Of a DNA stretch of 64,000 nt, positions 18,763-32,309 are shown piece after piece. The notes under the pieces were generated by a model. That model worked only from the letters and a program-made list of their open reading frames with translations. It did not search any database and was not told the origin of the DNA. Source of the stretch: Cytobacillus luteolus. Its GTDB lineage: Bacteria; Bacillota; Bacilli; Bacillales; Bacillaceae_L. The DNA lies in NCBI RefSeq assembly GCF_017873715.1, contig NZ_JAGGKM010000002.1:372001-436000 (forward strand). The letters run 5' to 3'. The translations under genes were made by a program, and so were the position numbers. The stretch's first letter is position 1. Every line of letters begins with the position of its first letter.

Positions 18763-19644
18763 TTATTCTATATTTTGGACTTGTTCCTTTATTTTTTCTA
18801 ATAAACTCTTAACTTCAACTACCTGTCTTGCGATGGCACTATCATTCCCTTTTGCACCGATTGTATTAATTTCGCGATTCATTTCTTGAACGAGAAAATC
18901 AAGCTTTCTACCAACCACTTGGTTTTCGACATTACGAAGGGTATCAAGAAATTGCTGAATATGACTTTTAATTCTTGTTAATTCTTCACTTATGTCAATT
19001 TTCTCAGCATATAACGATACTTCCGCCAAAAGTCTGTCTTCTTCAACAACACCATTTATGTATTCATTTACACGCCTTGTTATCTTTTCACGAAACTGTT
19101 CTACAACGGTAGGAGCTAGTTGAGCAATTGTGTATGTACATTTTTCAATTTCTTTAAGATAAGAGGTAATGTCAATAAGAAGTTTTTCCCCCTCATTTAT
19201 TCGCATTTGCTTAAGTTCTCTCGCTGCATTTTGAACTACTTCTAATACGATTTCCTTCAATTGTTCGTTTTCAGTTTCTTCTTCATCTATGGAAATGATG
19301 TCATTTACACGAAATAACTGATTTAAGGTAATTTCATCGTTTAAAGAATATTTTTCCTTGGCGTGTTTTAAGCTTTCGTAATAACTGTCTACTAAAGACC
19401 AATCAATTATCAAGGATTTTTTGCTTAGGCCTTCGCCTTCTATTGTAATGAAAACTTCAATGCGTCCACGTCCAACATATTGACCAATAACTTTTTTTAT
19501 TTTATCTTCTATTATACTTAATTGTCTAGGCATTCGCACTGAAATTTCACAGAAACGGTGGTTAACCGATTTCATTTCAACTGTCACTGACAGTGGATTA
19601 GATTCATTTCGTGCATAGCCAAAGCCTGTCATACTTACAATCAT
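18763..19644 (-). CDS. yloC: YicC family endoribonuclease YloC
   Basis: YicC/YloC family protein, 293 residues; E. coli YicC has been linked to RNA degradation, and the B. subtilis role is less clear. Hallmark ends are present: MIVSMTGFGYARNE at the N-terminus with EMKSVNHRFCEI, and the C-terminal FLVQEMNREINTIGAKGND and VEVKSLLEKIKEQVQN. First gene of the series running to rpe; a weak TATACT -10 lies ~50 bp upstream (19693-19698). Confidence 0.92.
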   Translation of the reverse strand: MIVSMTGFGYARNESNPLSVTVEMKSVNHRFCEISVRMPRQLSIIEDKIKKVIGQYVGRGRIEVFITIEGEGLSKKSLIIDWSLVDSYYESLKHAKEKYSLNDEITLNQLFRVNDIISIDEEETENEQLKEIVLEVVQNAARELKQMRINEGEKLLIDITSYLKEIEKCTYTIAQLAPTVVEQFREKITRRVNEYINGVVEEDRLLAEVSLYAEKIDISEELTRIKSHIQQFLDTLRNVENQVVGRKLDFLVQEMNREINTIGAKGNDSAIARQVVEVKSLLEKIKEQVQNIE

Positions 19645-19757
19645 TTCATCACATCCATTTCTTTCATTAAACGTGTAACGAAATCCCCTTTAAGTATACT
19701 ATCTTTTTTCTCAGGTAAAATAGCTAATTACAGAGGAATTGATATGTACACACTAAA

Positions 19758-19790
19758 AAAAGGTAATAGAGGATATCTCTACTACCTTTT
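19758..19790 (-). terminator. Rho-independent terminator of yloB
   Basis: Minus-strand 14-bp stem beginning AAAAGGTAGTAGAG, loop of 5 nt, complementary arm, then TTT. It starts 15 bp beyond the yloB stop. Confidence 0.85.
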
Positions 19791-19805
19791 GGATTATAAC
19801 ATATA

Positions 19806-22484
19806 TTATTTTCTTTTTCTTGTTAAAAGTGTACCTGCTAGTAAAAATGTTGGAACTGCCGATAATCCAATAATTAATAACCAATCTTGTAAAATAATAG
19901 ATTGTGTGTGGAAGATAGGTTGTAATGGTGGATAGTAGATAACAACTAGCATTAGGACAATAGAAGAAATGACTGCCCAAACTAAATATTTATTTTCAAA
20001 CGGATTTCTGTCAAACACAGACCTTTCACTACGACAATCAAACACATGTATAAGTTGTGCTAATACTAATGTCGCAAATGCAATGGTTTGAGCATATCCT
20101 AGGTTATTTGGATTTCGATCATACACAATCATAAAGGCAATGAGAGTTACGATACCAATTAGAAAACCCCTACTAATGACCTTCCAACCTAAACCGCGTG
20201 CAAACACACCTTCCCTTGGGTTACGTGGCTTTCTTCTCATTACATTATCCTCTGCTTGATCTAGTCCCAAAGCCATCGCAGGTAGGCCATCAGTTACAAG
20301 ATTCACCCATAGGATTTGAATAGGAACTAAAGGCAATGGAAGTGCCAATAGCATTGCAAAAAGCATGACTAATATTTCTCCAACATTTGAGGCTAGTAGG
20401 TATCTGATGAACTTTCTAATATTTTCATAGATATTTCGTCCTTCTTTAATAGCAGCCTTTATCGTTGCAAAATTATCATCAAGAAGAACAAGAGAGGATG
20501 CTTCTTTTGCTACATCTGTACCTGTAATTCCCATTGCAATACCGATATCAGAAGCTTTGATAGCAGGTGCATCATTCACGCCGTCACCAGTCATTGCAAC
20601 AATATGACCTTTCTTTTGAAGAGCCTTAACAATTTTAAGCTTATGTTCAGGTGAGACTCTTGCGAACACATAAACATCGTCTACAACCTCTTCTAACTCT
20701 TCTACTGACATCATGGAAAGGGTATTTCCATCGATAACTTTTCCTCCCATAGGAAGAATGCCAAGCTGTGTAGCTATTGCTTTGGCGGTTATTACATGGT
20801 CACCTGTAATCATGATTGTTTTAATTCCAGCTTGTTTACATTCTTTTACTGCATCCTTTACTTCAGGGCGTGGTGGATCAATCATCCCTTGAAGACCGAT
20901 AAAAGTTAAATCCTTTTCGGCTTCAAATTCATTTATAATTTTTTGACCAGGTTGTATTGGTTTGAAACCTATTGCAATGGTTCTTAAAGCCTGGCCAGCT
21001 AATTGATCAATCGCATGTTGAACTTCTGTTTCATATTTATCAGATAAAAATTGCTGTTTGTTATCCCATAAAATCGAGCCACTCACCTTTAACAATACAT
21101 CTGGTGCACCTTTTGTAACTACAAATTGTTTGCCACTCTTATCCTCTACAATCACACTCATCATTTTTCTTGAGGAATCAAACGGAAACTCGTGAATAAT
21201 CGTAAATTCTTTTTGAATACTTTCCCTAGATAAACCTGCTTTTAGTCCCGCTACGACTAAAGCACCCTCAGTTGGATCTCCATCCACAATGTATTCTTTA
21301 TCCTTTAATTTTAATTCGGCATTATTACAGAGAACTCCAAATGTTAATATTTGATGAAGTGCTCTTTCATTCCTTGGCTGGACTTCGGAGTCACCTTTAT
21401 GAAAACGACCACTTGGGTCATAGCCCGTACCACTTACTTGCCAGGTAGATCCACCAGACCATAGATGAGTAACCGTCATTTTATTTTGTGTTAATGTCCC
21501 TGTCTTATCTGAACAAATAACAGAAGCACAACCTAGTGTTTCGACTGCAGGAAGCTTTCGAACAATTGATTTTTTCTTTATCATTCGTTGTACACCTAAA
21601 GAAAGAGCAACTGTTACAATTGCAGGTAAACCTTCTGGTATTGCAGCAACCGCTAATGATACCCCAGCGAGAAACATTGTATAAATATCATGTCCTTGAA
21701 TGACTCCAACAAGAACAACCAATGCAGTTAACAGTAATGCTACTGTTATCAAAATTTTCCCCAATTGTTCAAGCTTCCGTTGTAATGGAGTGATCATCGT
21801 TTCAGCAGATTGAAGTAAATCAGCAATTTGTCCCATTGCTGTGTTCATACCCGTACCTACAACGACACCTACACCGCTTCCTCTCGTTACCATTGTTCCC
21901 ATGAAAGCCATATTTTCTTGGTCACCAATATTAACATTGTCACCAGATATAGGTTGCACAAACTTAGCAACAGGGACAGATTCACCAGTTAAGGCAGATT
22001 CTTCAATTTCTAAGCTCTTAGATTCAATAATCCGAAGATCTGCACCTATTCGGTCGCCACTTGTGAACTTAAGAATATCGCCTGGAACTACTTCCTTTGA
22101 AGGAACTTTTACCCATTGTTTATTTCTTAGGGCAAATACTTGTGGCGCGGACAATTCTTTAAGTGCATGAAGAGACTTCTCTGCTTTACGTTCTTGTATA
22201 AAACCTAGTACTCCATTTAATAGGACAATAGCCATAATTGCAATCGCGTCTAAATATTCACCTAAAAGCCCCGAAATTAATGTTGCGGCTAATAACACAA
22301 TGACCATAAAATCCTTAAATTGCTCTAAAAACACAAGAAACGCAGAAGGTCGATCAGCCTCTTTAAGTTCATTAAAGCCTAATTGCTTTTGCCTTTGCTG
22401 GACTTCTTTATCTGATAAGCCTTCCTGAAAATTAGTGTTAACTGTTTGTTCAACTTCTTCGCTTCGCATTTCATACCATTTCAT
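19806..22484 (-). CDS. yloB: P-type Ca2+-transporting ATPase YloB
   Basis: Type IIA (SERCA-like) cation pump. 892 residues: cation-ATPase N-domain, membrane helices (~55-100, 245-300), actuator motif EESALTGES, phosphorylation site CSDKTGTLTQNKMT, membrane Ca-site motif AAIPEGLPA in helix M4, hinge TGDGVNDAPAI, and a C-terminal cation-ATPase domain with several helices. A TGA stop immediately precedes the ATG, fixing the start; the GAGGGG ribosome-binding site is unusually far (about 14 nt). In B. subtilis YloB accumulates during sporulation. Confidence 0.93.
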   Translation of the reverse strand: MKWYEMRSEEVEQTVNTNFQEGLSDKEVQQRQKQLGFNELKEADRPSAFLVFLEQFKDFMVIVLLAATLISGLLGEYLDAIAIMAIVLLNGVLGFIQERKAEKSLHALKELSAPQVFALRNKQWVKVPSKEVVPGDILKFTSGDRIGADLRIIESKSLEIEESALTGESVPVAKFVQPISGDNVNIGDQENMAFMGTMVTRGSGVGVVVGTGMNTAMGQIADLLQSAETMITPLQRKLEQLGKILITVALLLTALVVLVGVIQGHDIYTMFLAGVSLAVAAIPEGLPAIVTVALSLGVQRMIKKKSIVRKLPAVETLGCASVICSDKTGTLTQNKMTVTHLWSGGSTWQVSGTGYDPSGRFHKGDSEVQPRNERALHQILTFGVLCNNAELKLKDKEYIVDGDPTEGALVVAGLKAGLSRESIQKEFTIIHEFPFDSSRKMMSVIVEDKSGKQFVVTKGAPDVLLKVSGSILWDNKQQFLSDKYETEVQHAIDQLAGQALRTIAIGFKPIQPGQKIINEFEAEKDLTFIGLQGMIDPPRPEVKDAVKECKQAGIKTIMITGDHVITAKAIATQLGILPMGGKVIDGNTLSMMSVEELEEVVDDVYVFARVSPEHKLKIVKALQKKGHIVAMTGDGVNDAPAIKASDIGIAMGITGTDVAKEASSLVLLDDNFATIKAAIKEGRNIYENIRKFIRYLLASNVGEILVMLFAMLLALPLPLVPIQILWVNLVTDGLPAMALGLDQAEDNVMRRKPRNPREGVFARGLGWKVISRGFLIGIVTLIAFMIVYDRNPNNLGYAQTIAFATLVLAQLIHVFDCRSERSVFDRNPFENKYLVWAVISSIVLMLVVIYYPPLQPIFHTQSIILQDWLLIIGLSAVPTFLLAGTLLTRKRK

Positions 22485-22548
22485 TCAGCTACCACACACC
22501 CCTCAACTAAAACTTTTCTATGTTGAATAAATCTCTATCAAAAGCTTA

Positions 22549-22577
22549 TTCAGCCTCGTCCAAAAAAATGCTATACT
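22549..22577 (+). promoter_or_regulatory. Extended -10 SigA promoter of rqcH
   Basis: Plus strand: TTCAGC, 17-nt spacer, TATACT, with a TG at the extended -10 position (TGCTATACT). About 45 bp upstream of the rqcH start. Confidence 0.6.
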
Positions 22578-22621
22578 TTTATAGAGTGTTTTACAGATAA
22601 AAGTAGAAATGGGGCTTTGCT

Positions 22622-24331
22622 ATGTCCTTTGATGGCATATTTACATACGCAATAACAAATGAACTAAAAACCACACTTGAAAGTGGTCGTATTTCAAAGA
22701 TTTATCAACCATATAAAAATGAACTGATATTCCAAATTAGAGCAAATGGTATGAATCAAAAACTACTATTATCTGCTCATCCAAGCTATGCTAGAATTCA
22801 CTTAACAGACGGAACCTACGATAATCCAAGTGAACCACCAATGTTTTGCATGCTATTACGAAAGCACATAGAAGGAAGTATCATTGAGGATATCTCCCAA
22901 GTGGGATTGGATAGAATCATTGTTTTTACTCTAAAAAGTAGAAACGAAATTGGTGACATCTCTTACAAGCAACTTTACATCGAAATAATGGGTAGACATA
23001 GTAATATCATCCTGGTTGACCGCGACAAACAAGTTATTTTGGATAGCATTAAGCATATCTCTCCTGCTGTTAATCGACATCGAACGATACTCCCAGGGCA
23101 TAGCTATGTTTCACCACCAGCACAAGAGAAAATGAACCCCTTCAATGTCGATGAGGACCATTTCTTAAGAAAAATTGACTTTAATGCAGGTAAACTTAGC
23201 GAACAAATTGTAAACAAATTTGAAGGTATTTCACCAATCCTTGCAAAAGAAATTGTCTATCGAGCGGGGTTAGCGAATCGTAAGACACTACCTGCTTCAT
23301 TCCTTTCTGTAATTAAGGATGTACAGGACAACGCATTTCAGCCACAAATCACTAAATATGGTACCAAAGATTTGTTTTACATCCTTACCCTCTCTCATCT
23401 GGGAGGAGAGTCTCAATATTTCTCAACAGTAAGTGAACTTTTAGATCGCTATTATTATGGTAAAGCAGAGAGAGACCGAGTAAAACAGCAAGGGAACGAC
23501 CTAGAACGTTTTATTACAAATGAGCTTAATAAAAATAAAAAGAAAATAAAAAAGCTTGAAGCAACATTAACTGATGCTGAAAAAGCAGATAAATATCAAA
23601 TTCGTGGAGAACTAATAACTGCAAACCTCTACGCGATCAGTCGGGGACAAAAACAAGTTGAAGTTATAAACTATTACAACGAAAACAATGAAACCATGTT
23701 AATCGAATTAGATCCACAAAAATCACCTTCTGAAAATGCGCAAAGCTTTTTTTCTAAATACCAAAAAGCAAAGAAATCTGTCTCTGTGGTAAAGGAGCAA
23801 ATTGAAAAAGCATACGAAGAGGTTATCTATTTTGAAACATTATTTCAACAAATTGAATCTGCTTCACCTAGGGACCTCCAAGAAATACGAGAGGAATTAA
23901 CAGAAGAAGGTTATTTACGAGCAAGAGGAAAAAAAGGAACGAAGAAAAATAAGCCACAAAAACCAGTTATTGAACAATACATGGCAACAGACGGCACTGA
24001 GATCCTAGTTGGAAAGAATAATAAACAGAATGAGTTTTTAACAAATCGTTTAGCTGCGAGAGATGATGTGTGGTTACATACGAAGGATATTCCAGGCTCG
24101 CATGTTGTTATTCGTAGTAAAACTCCGTCAGAACAGACGATTCTAGAAGCTGCCAATTTAGCTGCTTATTTTAGTAAAGCTAAAAACTCTTCTTCTGTAC
24201 CTGTTGATTTCACTCTTATTCGCCATGTGAAAAAGCCAAGTGGTGCTAAGCCAGGCTATGTGATTTATGACAATCAGCAAACTGTATATGTTTCACCTGA
24301 TGAAGAACTAGTGATAAAAATGAAGAAATAA
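22622..24331 (+). CDS. rqcH: Ribosome quality control protein RqcH (YloA, NFACT family)
   Basis: Bacterial Rqc2/NEMF homologue: binds stalled 50S-peptidyl-tRNA complexes and recruits Ala-tRNA to add C-terminal alanine tails that mark nascent chains for proteolysis. 569 residues. NFACT-N (~4-180) keeps the Asp97-Arg98 pair (VGLDRII) needed for tailing in B. subtilis; then HhH region, a long coiled coil (~280-420) and NFACT-R (~450-565) with [18 protein letters not shown]. Often called fibronectin-binding protein in older annotation. It is divergent from yloB and convergent with pyrE. Confidence 0.95.
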   Translation: MSFDGIFTYAITNELKTTLESGRISKIYQPYKNELIFQIRANGMNQKLLLSAHPSYARIHLTDGTYDNPSEPPMFCMLLRKHIEGSIIEDISQVGLDRIIVFTLKSRNEIGDISYKQLYIEIMGRHSNIILVDRDKQVILDSIKHISPAVNRHRTILPGHSYVSPPAQEKMNPFNVDEDHFLRKIDFNAGKLSEQIVNKFEGISPILAKEIVYRAGLANRKTLPASFLSVIKDVQDNAFQPQITKYGTKDLFYILTLSHLGGESQYFSTVSELLDRYYYGKAERDRVKQQGNDLERFITNELNKNKKKIKKLEATLTDAEKADKYQIRGELITANLYAISRGQKQVEVINYYNENNETMLIELDPQKSPSENAQSFFSKYQKAKKSVSVVKEQIEKAYEEVIYFETLFQQIESASPRDLQEIREELTEEGYLRARGKKGTKKNKPQKPVIEQYMATDGTEILVGKNNKQNEFLTNRLAARDDVWLHTKDIPGSHVVIRSKTPSEQTILEAANLAAYFSKAKNSSSVPVDFTLIRHVKKPSGAKPGYVIYDNQQTVYVSPDEELVIKMKK

Positions 24332-24395
24332 AAAGTGGTCTGTCATTAAATATAATGGGTTCTCTTTTGGAGTGCATAACAAAAAAACAACTCGC

Positions 24396-24431
24396 ATAGC
24401 ATGTTAAATCACATATGATTTAGCATGCTAT
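24396..24431 (+). terminator. Rho-independent terminator of rqcH
   Basis: 15-bp stem ATAGCATGTTAAATC/GATTTAGCATGCTAT (one G-U pair), 6-nt loop, followed by TTTTT. 65 bp past the rqcH stop, inside the island. Confidence 0.85.
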
Positions 24432-24606
24432 TTTTAATTGGTATAACAAGGTTTATGACAATTTCACTTGAGAATTAACACTGTAATTAGCATACAATAT
24501 AGCAATGTGTGAATGATTATTCTCATGCTGTTAGTTTATATGCTAATAGGTTGTTAATACTATGTTCAATTTGATTTCACTTTTTGAATAGTACCCCTTA
24601 CCAATT

Positions 24607-24835
24607 AGCTGACTTTCCCTTATTTAAGCAACCAGCGATAGTTAAAATAAAAGGAGATTATCCGGTTAAATTCAAAATAGAGCTCTTTTGAGGCTAAATA
24701 AGGGGAGGTTTTCCGGTTATGCCAAGCAAAATCCCCTATTTTCATGTTTTTTGAGTTAATAGGCGGAATCTCTCCGTCTATTGAAGCAATTTTCAATGGT
24801 ATTTTCTATTTAAGCGGAATTTTTCCGTCTATTTA
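24607..24835. repeat. Series of short palindromic repeats
   Basis: Four clear units (cores near 24653, 24702, 24762, 24814) and a weaker fifth (24607-24630), 50-60 bp apart. Each is an imperfect palindrome of the form AATAGGCGGA - loop - TCCGTCTATT. Units 3 and 4 (GCGGA/TCCGTC) pair almost completely; units 1 and 2 share a GGA/TCCGG variant with a two-base internal mismatch. Similar AAGCGGAA..TTCCG elements are, as I remember, scattered in intergenic DNA of several Bacillaceae. Confidence 0.65.
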
Positions 24836-24884
24836 TCAAATCGGGTGCTTGTCTGGTCTCCTGACAGATAATATTAAGAAGCGA

Positions 24885-24922
24885 AAAAGCATGATGATTA
24901 AATTGCTAATCACCATGCTTTT
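24885..24922 (-). terminator. Terminator of the pyr operon (possibly bidirectional)
   Basis: 16-bp stem AAAAGCATGATGATTA paired with TAATCACCATGCTTTT (one mismatch), 6-nt loop. On the minus strand it ends in five T residues, on the plus strand in four. It lies 66 bp beyond the pyrE stop, inside the island. Confidence 0.8.
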
Positions 24923-24987
24923 CCTACATTATTTGTACTGTTATTTATGATTTTGCACTCCATTTAATGACAGACCCTTTTTACTTA

Positions 24988-25613
24988 CTATTTAATCCAG
25001 CTTTCATCAGAAGGGTCTTTTCTCCAGTTTTCTAGTCTAGCTAAGTCTTCACTGGATATTACACCTTTTTCTAAGGCAACTTCTGATAATGTTGTAAAGT
25101 CACTTAAAGAATAGGCTTCGATATTTGCTTCTGCAAGTCTAGTAAGTCCTGTTTCTAGGCCGTATGTAAAGATGGCAACGACGCCAAGTACTTCACAACC
25201 AGCTTCTCTTAGTGCTTCTACAGCCGTGATCGCACTGCCACCTGTTGAGATTAAGTCCTCTACAACTACTACTTTTTGGCCAGGTTCAGCCTTACCTTCG
25301 ATTTGTTTTCCTTTACCGTGTCCTTTTGGTTTACTGCGAACATAACACATTGGTTGATTTAAAAGATCACTTACCCAAGCTGCATGTGGAATTCCAGCCG
25401 TTGCGGTCCCTGCAATTACCTCTACATCTTTAAAATGTGTTTCTATCAGCCCAGCTAACCCTTTGGCAATTTCCTTACGAACAGTAGGAAATGATAGCGT
25501 GAGGCGGTTATCACAATAGATAGGGGATTTTATTCCTGATGACCAAGTAAATGGATCATTAGGTTGTAAAAATACTGCTCCTGCCTCTAATAAATTTGCT
25601 GCAATTTGTTTTT

Positions 25614-25617
<4 letters not shown>
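24988..25617 (-). CDS. pyrE: Orotate phosphoribosyltransferase
   Basis: Converts orotate plus PRPP to OMP. 209 residues from ATG 25617 ([18 protein letters not shown]), which overlaps the pyrF stop as ATGA and follows a GGAAGGGG ribosome-binding site; an in-frame start six codons upstream is less likely. PRPP-binding loop [13 protein letters not shown] and [12 protein letters not shown] are typical. Last gene of the pyr operon. Confidence 0.97.
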
Positions 25618-28015
<2,398 letters not shown>

Positions 28016-28019
<4 letters not shown>

Positions 28020-31000
28020 GAGTAAATCACCTCAGGTTTTTTAGCATGCGTTGCCATTGATTCTGCTGAAAAAGTCATAGATTCTAACACTCTTAATATT
28101 GCTTTCGCTGTATCTAGTGAAGTTAAACAAGCAACACCATTCTCAACTGACTCACGACGGATTCTAAATCCATCGCGGGCTGGTTGCTTTCCTTTGGTAA
28201 GGGTATTGATTACGAATTGCGCTTCCCCTTTACGGATTACATCTAGTAAGCTTGGCTTTTCTGCACCAATCTTGTTAACAATTTGGACTGGAATGTTTGC
28301 TTGACTTAAATAGCTAGCTGTCCCACTTGTTGCTAAGATTCGATAGCCTATTGTATGGAAACGTTTTGCAATGTCTAATGCTTCTTCCTTATCCTTATCT
28401 GCAACAGTTAGTAATACTGAACCATATGTCGGAATTTTATAACCTGAAGCAACAAGGGCTTTGTAAAGGGCTTTTTCTAAAGTAGAATCTTTCCCCATTA
28501 CCTCTCCTGTCGATTTCATCTCAGGCCCAAGTGTAATGTCTACACCTCGTAGCTTTGCAAAAGAGAATACTGGAGCTTTTACATAAACACCTTCACTTTC
28601 AGGATAAAGTCCTGTTGTATACCCTAAATCTAGTAAACTAGTTCCTAAAATAACCTTTGTAGCGATATTAGCCATCGGAACTCCAGTTATCTTACTTAAG
28701 AAAGGAACTGTTCTACTTGATCTTGGATTTACCTCAAGAACAAGTACTTCACCCTTAGAAATAACAAACTGAATATTTAGTAACCCTTTTATTTTTAAAC
28801 CTTTTGCTAAAGATATTGTGTATTCTACAATTTGTTTCTTAATCTCGTCTGATAGACTCTGTGGAGGGTATACTGCGATTGAATCTCCTGAGTGAACCCC
28901 TGCTCGCTCGATATGCTCCATGATTCCTGGAACTAGTACCGTTTCTCCATCAGAAATTGCATCTACCTCAATTTCTTTTCCAATTAGGTAGCGGTCAATC
29001 AATACAGGATGCTGAGGATTTATATTTACAGCATTCTCCATGTAATGTAAAAGTTCCTCAGTTTGATAAACAATCTCCATTGCACGACCACCTAGAACAT
29101 AAGATGGACGAACTAATACTGGATAACCAATTGACTCTGCAATAACAACCGCTTCTTCAACAGACGTTGCTGTCTTTCCTTTTGGCTGAGGAACACCTAG
29201 AGTTGTTAGTGTTTGCTCAAACTTATCACGGTCCTCTGCACGGTCCATGTCTTCTAGAGACGTACCAAGAATCTTAACTCCTCTCGCTGATAACTCACTT
29301 GCTAGATTAATAGCCGTTTGACCACCGAATTGTACGACTACACCCATTGGTTGCTCTAGATCAATGATGTGCATTACATCTTCTATTGTTAGAGGTTCAA
29401 AGTATAGCTTATCTGAGATAGAAAAGTCTGTAGATACTGTTTCAGGATTATTATTAACGATGATTGCCTCGTATCCCGCTTCTTTTATCGCCCAAACTGA
29501 ATGAACCGTTGCATAGTCAAATTCAATTCCTTGGCCAATACGGATTGGTCCTGAACCGAGTACAACAACACTTTCACGCTCTGTTACAATCGATTCATTT
29601 TCATCCTCATACGTACCGTAATAATAAGGTGTAGATGATTCAAACTCAGCTGCACACGTATCTACCATTTTATATACTGGCATTAGACCAGCCTGTTTAC
29701 GGAATTCATAGACTTCGCGCTCTTCACAATTCCAGAGCTTAGAGATTGCTATGTCTGCAAAGCCCATTCTTTTTGCTTGTAATAATACATCAATATCAAA
29801 GATATTCTCTACGATTGTAGATTCAAAACGAATGATGTTATCAATTTTTTGCAAGAAAAATAGATCAATTTCACTCCACTCGTGAATGGTCTCAATTGTA
29901 ATTCCACGTCGTAATGCTTCAGCGATATAGAATAAGCGCTCATCTCCGGCTTTACGAATACGTTTTTCAATAATTTCATCACCAATTAAAGCAGCATCCT
30001 TTAGTTCTAGGTGATAAATATTTGATTCTAAAGAGCGAACTGCCTTAAGAATAGATTCTTCAAAGTTTCTACCGATGGCCATTACCTCTCCAGTTGCCTT
30101 CATTTGTGTTCCAAGTCTGCGGTTAGCAGATTCAAATTTATCAAATGGCCAGCGAGGAATTTTTGTAACGATATAATCAAGTGCTGGTTCGAAGCATGAA
30201 TACGTCTTCCCAGTTACTGGGTTAATCATCTCGTCAAGCGTTAGGCCTACCGCAATTTTTGCAGCTAATTTTGCAATTGGATAGCCTGTTGCCTTGGACG
30301 CTAAAGCAGAAGATCGGCTTACACGAGGATTAACCTCTATGATGTAATAGTTAAAGCTGTACGGATCTAATGCAAGCTGAACGTTACATCCACCTTCAAT
30401 TCCTAATGCTCTTATGATTTTCAGTGATGTATTACGTAACATCTGGTACTCTCTATCACTCATGGTTTGGCTAGGTGCTACTACGATTGAGTCACCGGTA
30501 TGCACACCGACTGGATCAATGTTTTCCATATTACACACAACGATTGCGTTATCTGCCGAATCTCTCATAACCTCATATTCAATCTCTTTAAAACCAGCAA
30601 TACTCTTTTCAAGCAAACATTGGGTTACTGGACTACTTTTTAATCCACTTGTGACAATCTCAATAAGTTCTTCTTCATCACTACAGATTCCACCACCAGT
30701 TCCACCTAATGTATAGGCAGGACGGACAATTACGGGATATCCAACACTTTCAACGAAAGCAAATGCTTCATCAAGAGAATGAATAATCTCACTTTCAGGA
30801 ACTGGCTCATTTAACGTGTTCATCAACGTACGAAATAAGTCTCTGTCCTCTGCTTGTTCAATGGATGAAAGCTTAGTACCAAGAATCTCTACTCCGCACT
30901 CATCTAACACACCTGATTTCGCAAGCTCAACTGCCATATTAAGACCAGTTTGACCTCCAAGTGTTGGTAATAGTGCATCAGGTCGTTCTTTACGAATAAT

Positions 31001-31228
31001 TCGACTTACAAATTCTAACGTTAATGGCTCGATATACACTTTATCTGCTATTTCTGTATCTGTCATAATTGTTGCCGGGTTAGAGTTTACCAAAATGACT
31101 TTATAGCCTTCTTCTTTTAATGCTACACACGCTTGTGTTCCCGCATAGTCAAACTCTGCCGCTTGACCGATTACGATTGGTCCTGAACCTATTACAAGAA
31201 TACTATTAATGTCTACGCGTTTTGGCAT
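28016..31228 (-). CDS. pyrAB: Carbamoyl phosphate synthase (pyrimidine-specific), large subunit
   Basis: Makes carbamoyl phosphate from bicarbonate, ammonia and two ATP. 1070 residues with two homologous ATP-grasp halves (N-half [20 protein letters not shown]-half [18 protein letters not shown]) and a C-terminal MGS-type allosteric domain (~930-1060). In Bacillus, pyrAA/pyrAB encode the pyrimidine-repressed enzyme, distinct from the arginine one (carAB elsewhere). It overlaps pyrAA by 16 bp. Confidence 0.97.
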
Positions 31229-32309
31229 ACTTCTTCCCCTACTTTCTTAGATGTTTTAATCATGTCTATAAATTGATCAAATAAATGGTTTGCATCCTCT
31301 GGACCAGGTGATGCTTCAGGGTGGTATTGCACAGTGAATGCTGGGTAGTCCAAATGCTTTAATCCTTCAATTGTTCCATCATTTAATGCTTTGTGGGTTA
31401 CTGTTAATCTTGTGTTGTTTAATGACTCCTCATTTACAGTGTAGCCATGGTTCTGTGAAGTGATCGCAACCTTACCAGTTGCTAAATCTTTAACAGGGTG
31501 ATTTGACCCACGATGCCCAAATTTTAATCTTTCAGTATCAGCTCCGCCAGCAAGTGCAAACAATTGATGGCCAAGGCATATTCCAAACAGAGGAACCTTA
31601 CCAAGTACACCATTAATCATCTCAATTGCTTCTGGAACATCCTTCGGGTCTCCAGGGCCATTACTTAGCATAATCCCATCTGGGCTTAAACGAAGAACCT
31701 CTTCTGCTGTCACATTATAAGGAACTACAATTACATCACAGTTACGTTTGTTTAGTTCTCGCAAAATACCATGCTTCATTCCAAAATCTACTAGGACTAC
31801 ACGATGACCACGGCCAGGACTTGGATAGGCACTTTTTGTTGATACTTGTTTTACTTGATCGGTTGGTAAACTTACAGTTTGAAGTGATGCAACAACCTCT
31901 TCAACATTAACATCCATGCCACAAATAGCACCTTTTAACGTACCGTGTTGACGAATAATTCTTGTTAATTTCCTAGTATCTATCCCGGCTAATCCTGGAA
32001 TATTTTTTGCTTTAAAAAATTCATCTAATGATGATTGGCTTCTAAAGTTAGATGGATGGTCACATACTTCTTTCACAATAAAACCTTGAATGGCTGGCGT
32101 AATCGATTCAAAGTCATCACGATTAATTCCATAATTTCCGACTAGTGGATAAGTTAAGGTAACAATTTGCCCACAGTAAGAAGGATCCGAAAGAATCTCT
32201 TGGTAGCCTGTCATACCTGTATTAAATACAACCTCACCGATTGACTGAACCTCACTACCAAAACCTGTACCTATAAATATTGTCCCATCCTCTAAAATTA
32301 ATTGACGCT

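Larger units (their letters stand above)
24337..24976. repeat. Inverted-repeat-bounded element (possible MITE remnant)
   Basis: GGTCTGTCATTAAAT at 24337-24351 is repeated exactly in inverted orientation at 24962-24976. An inner 8-bp pair GGAGTGCA (24369-24376) and TGCACTCC (24954-24961) continues the repeat, but the left side has 17 extra bases (24352-24368) between its two parts. The arms nearly abut the rqcH stop codon and the pyrE stop codon. No transposase is inside. It could be a miniature transposon, a decayed insertion sequence, or simply a long-range inverted repeat; I do not recognise the family. Confidence 0.6.
24332..24987. other. 656-bp gene-free island between rqcH and pyrE
   Basis: Holds no believable gene. 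It contains 15-bp inverted ends (24337-24351 and 24962-24976), a terminator for rqcH (24396-24431), about five short palindromic repeats (24607-24835) and a terminator for the pyr operon (24885-24922). In B. subtilis this junction holds the cysH sulfate-assimilation cluster (from memory), so it may be a variable site between conserved blocks. Confidence 0.85.

Noticed and set aside
24607-24835. CRISPR array
   Set aside because: Units are degenerate, only ~20-25 bp, spacers are AT-rich and non-unique in style, and there are no cas genes.
24744-24950. A 68-codon plus-strand ORF in the island, rich in hydrophobic residues
   Set aside because: It spans two palindromic repeats and the pyr terminator hairpin; the hydrophobic look comes from AT-rich repeat sequence.
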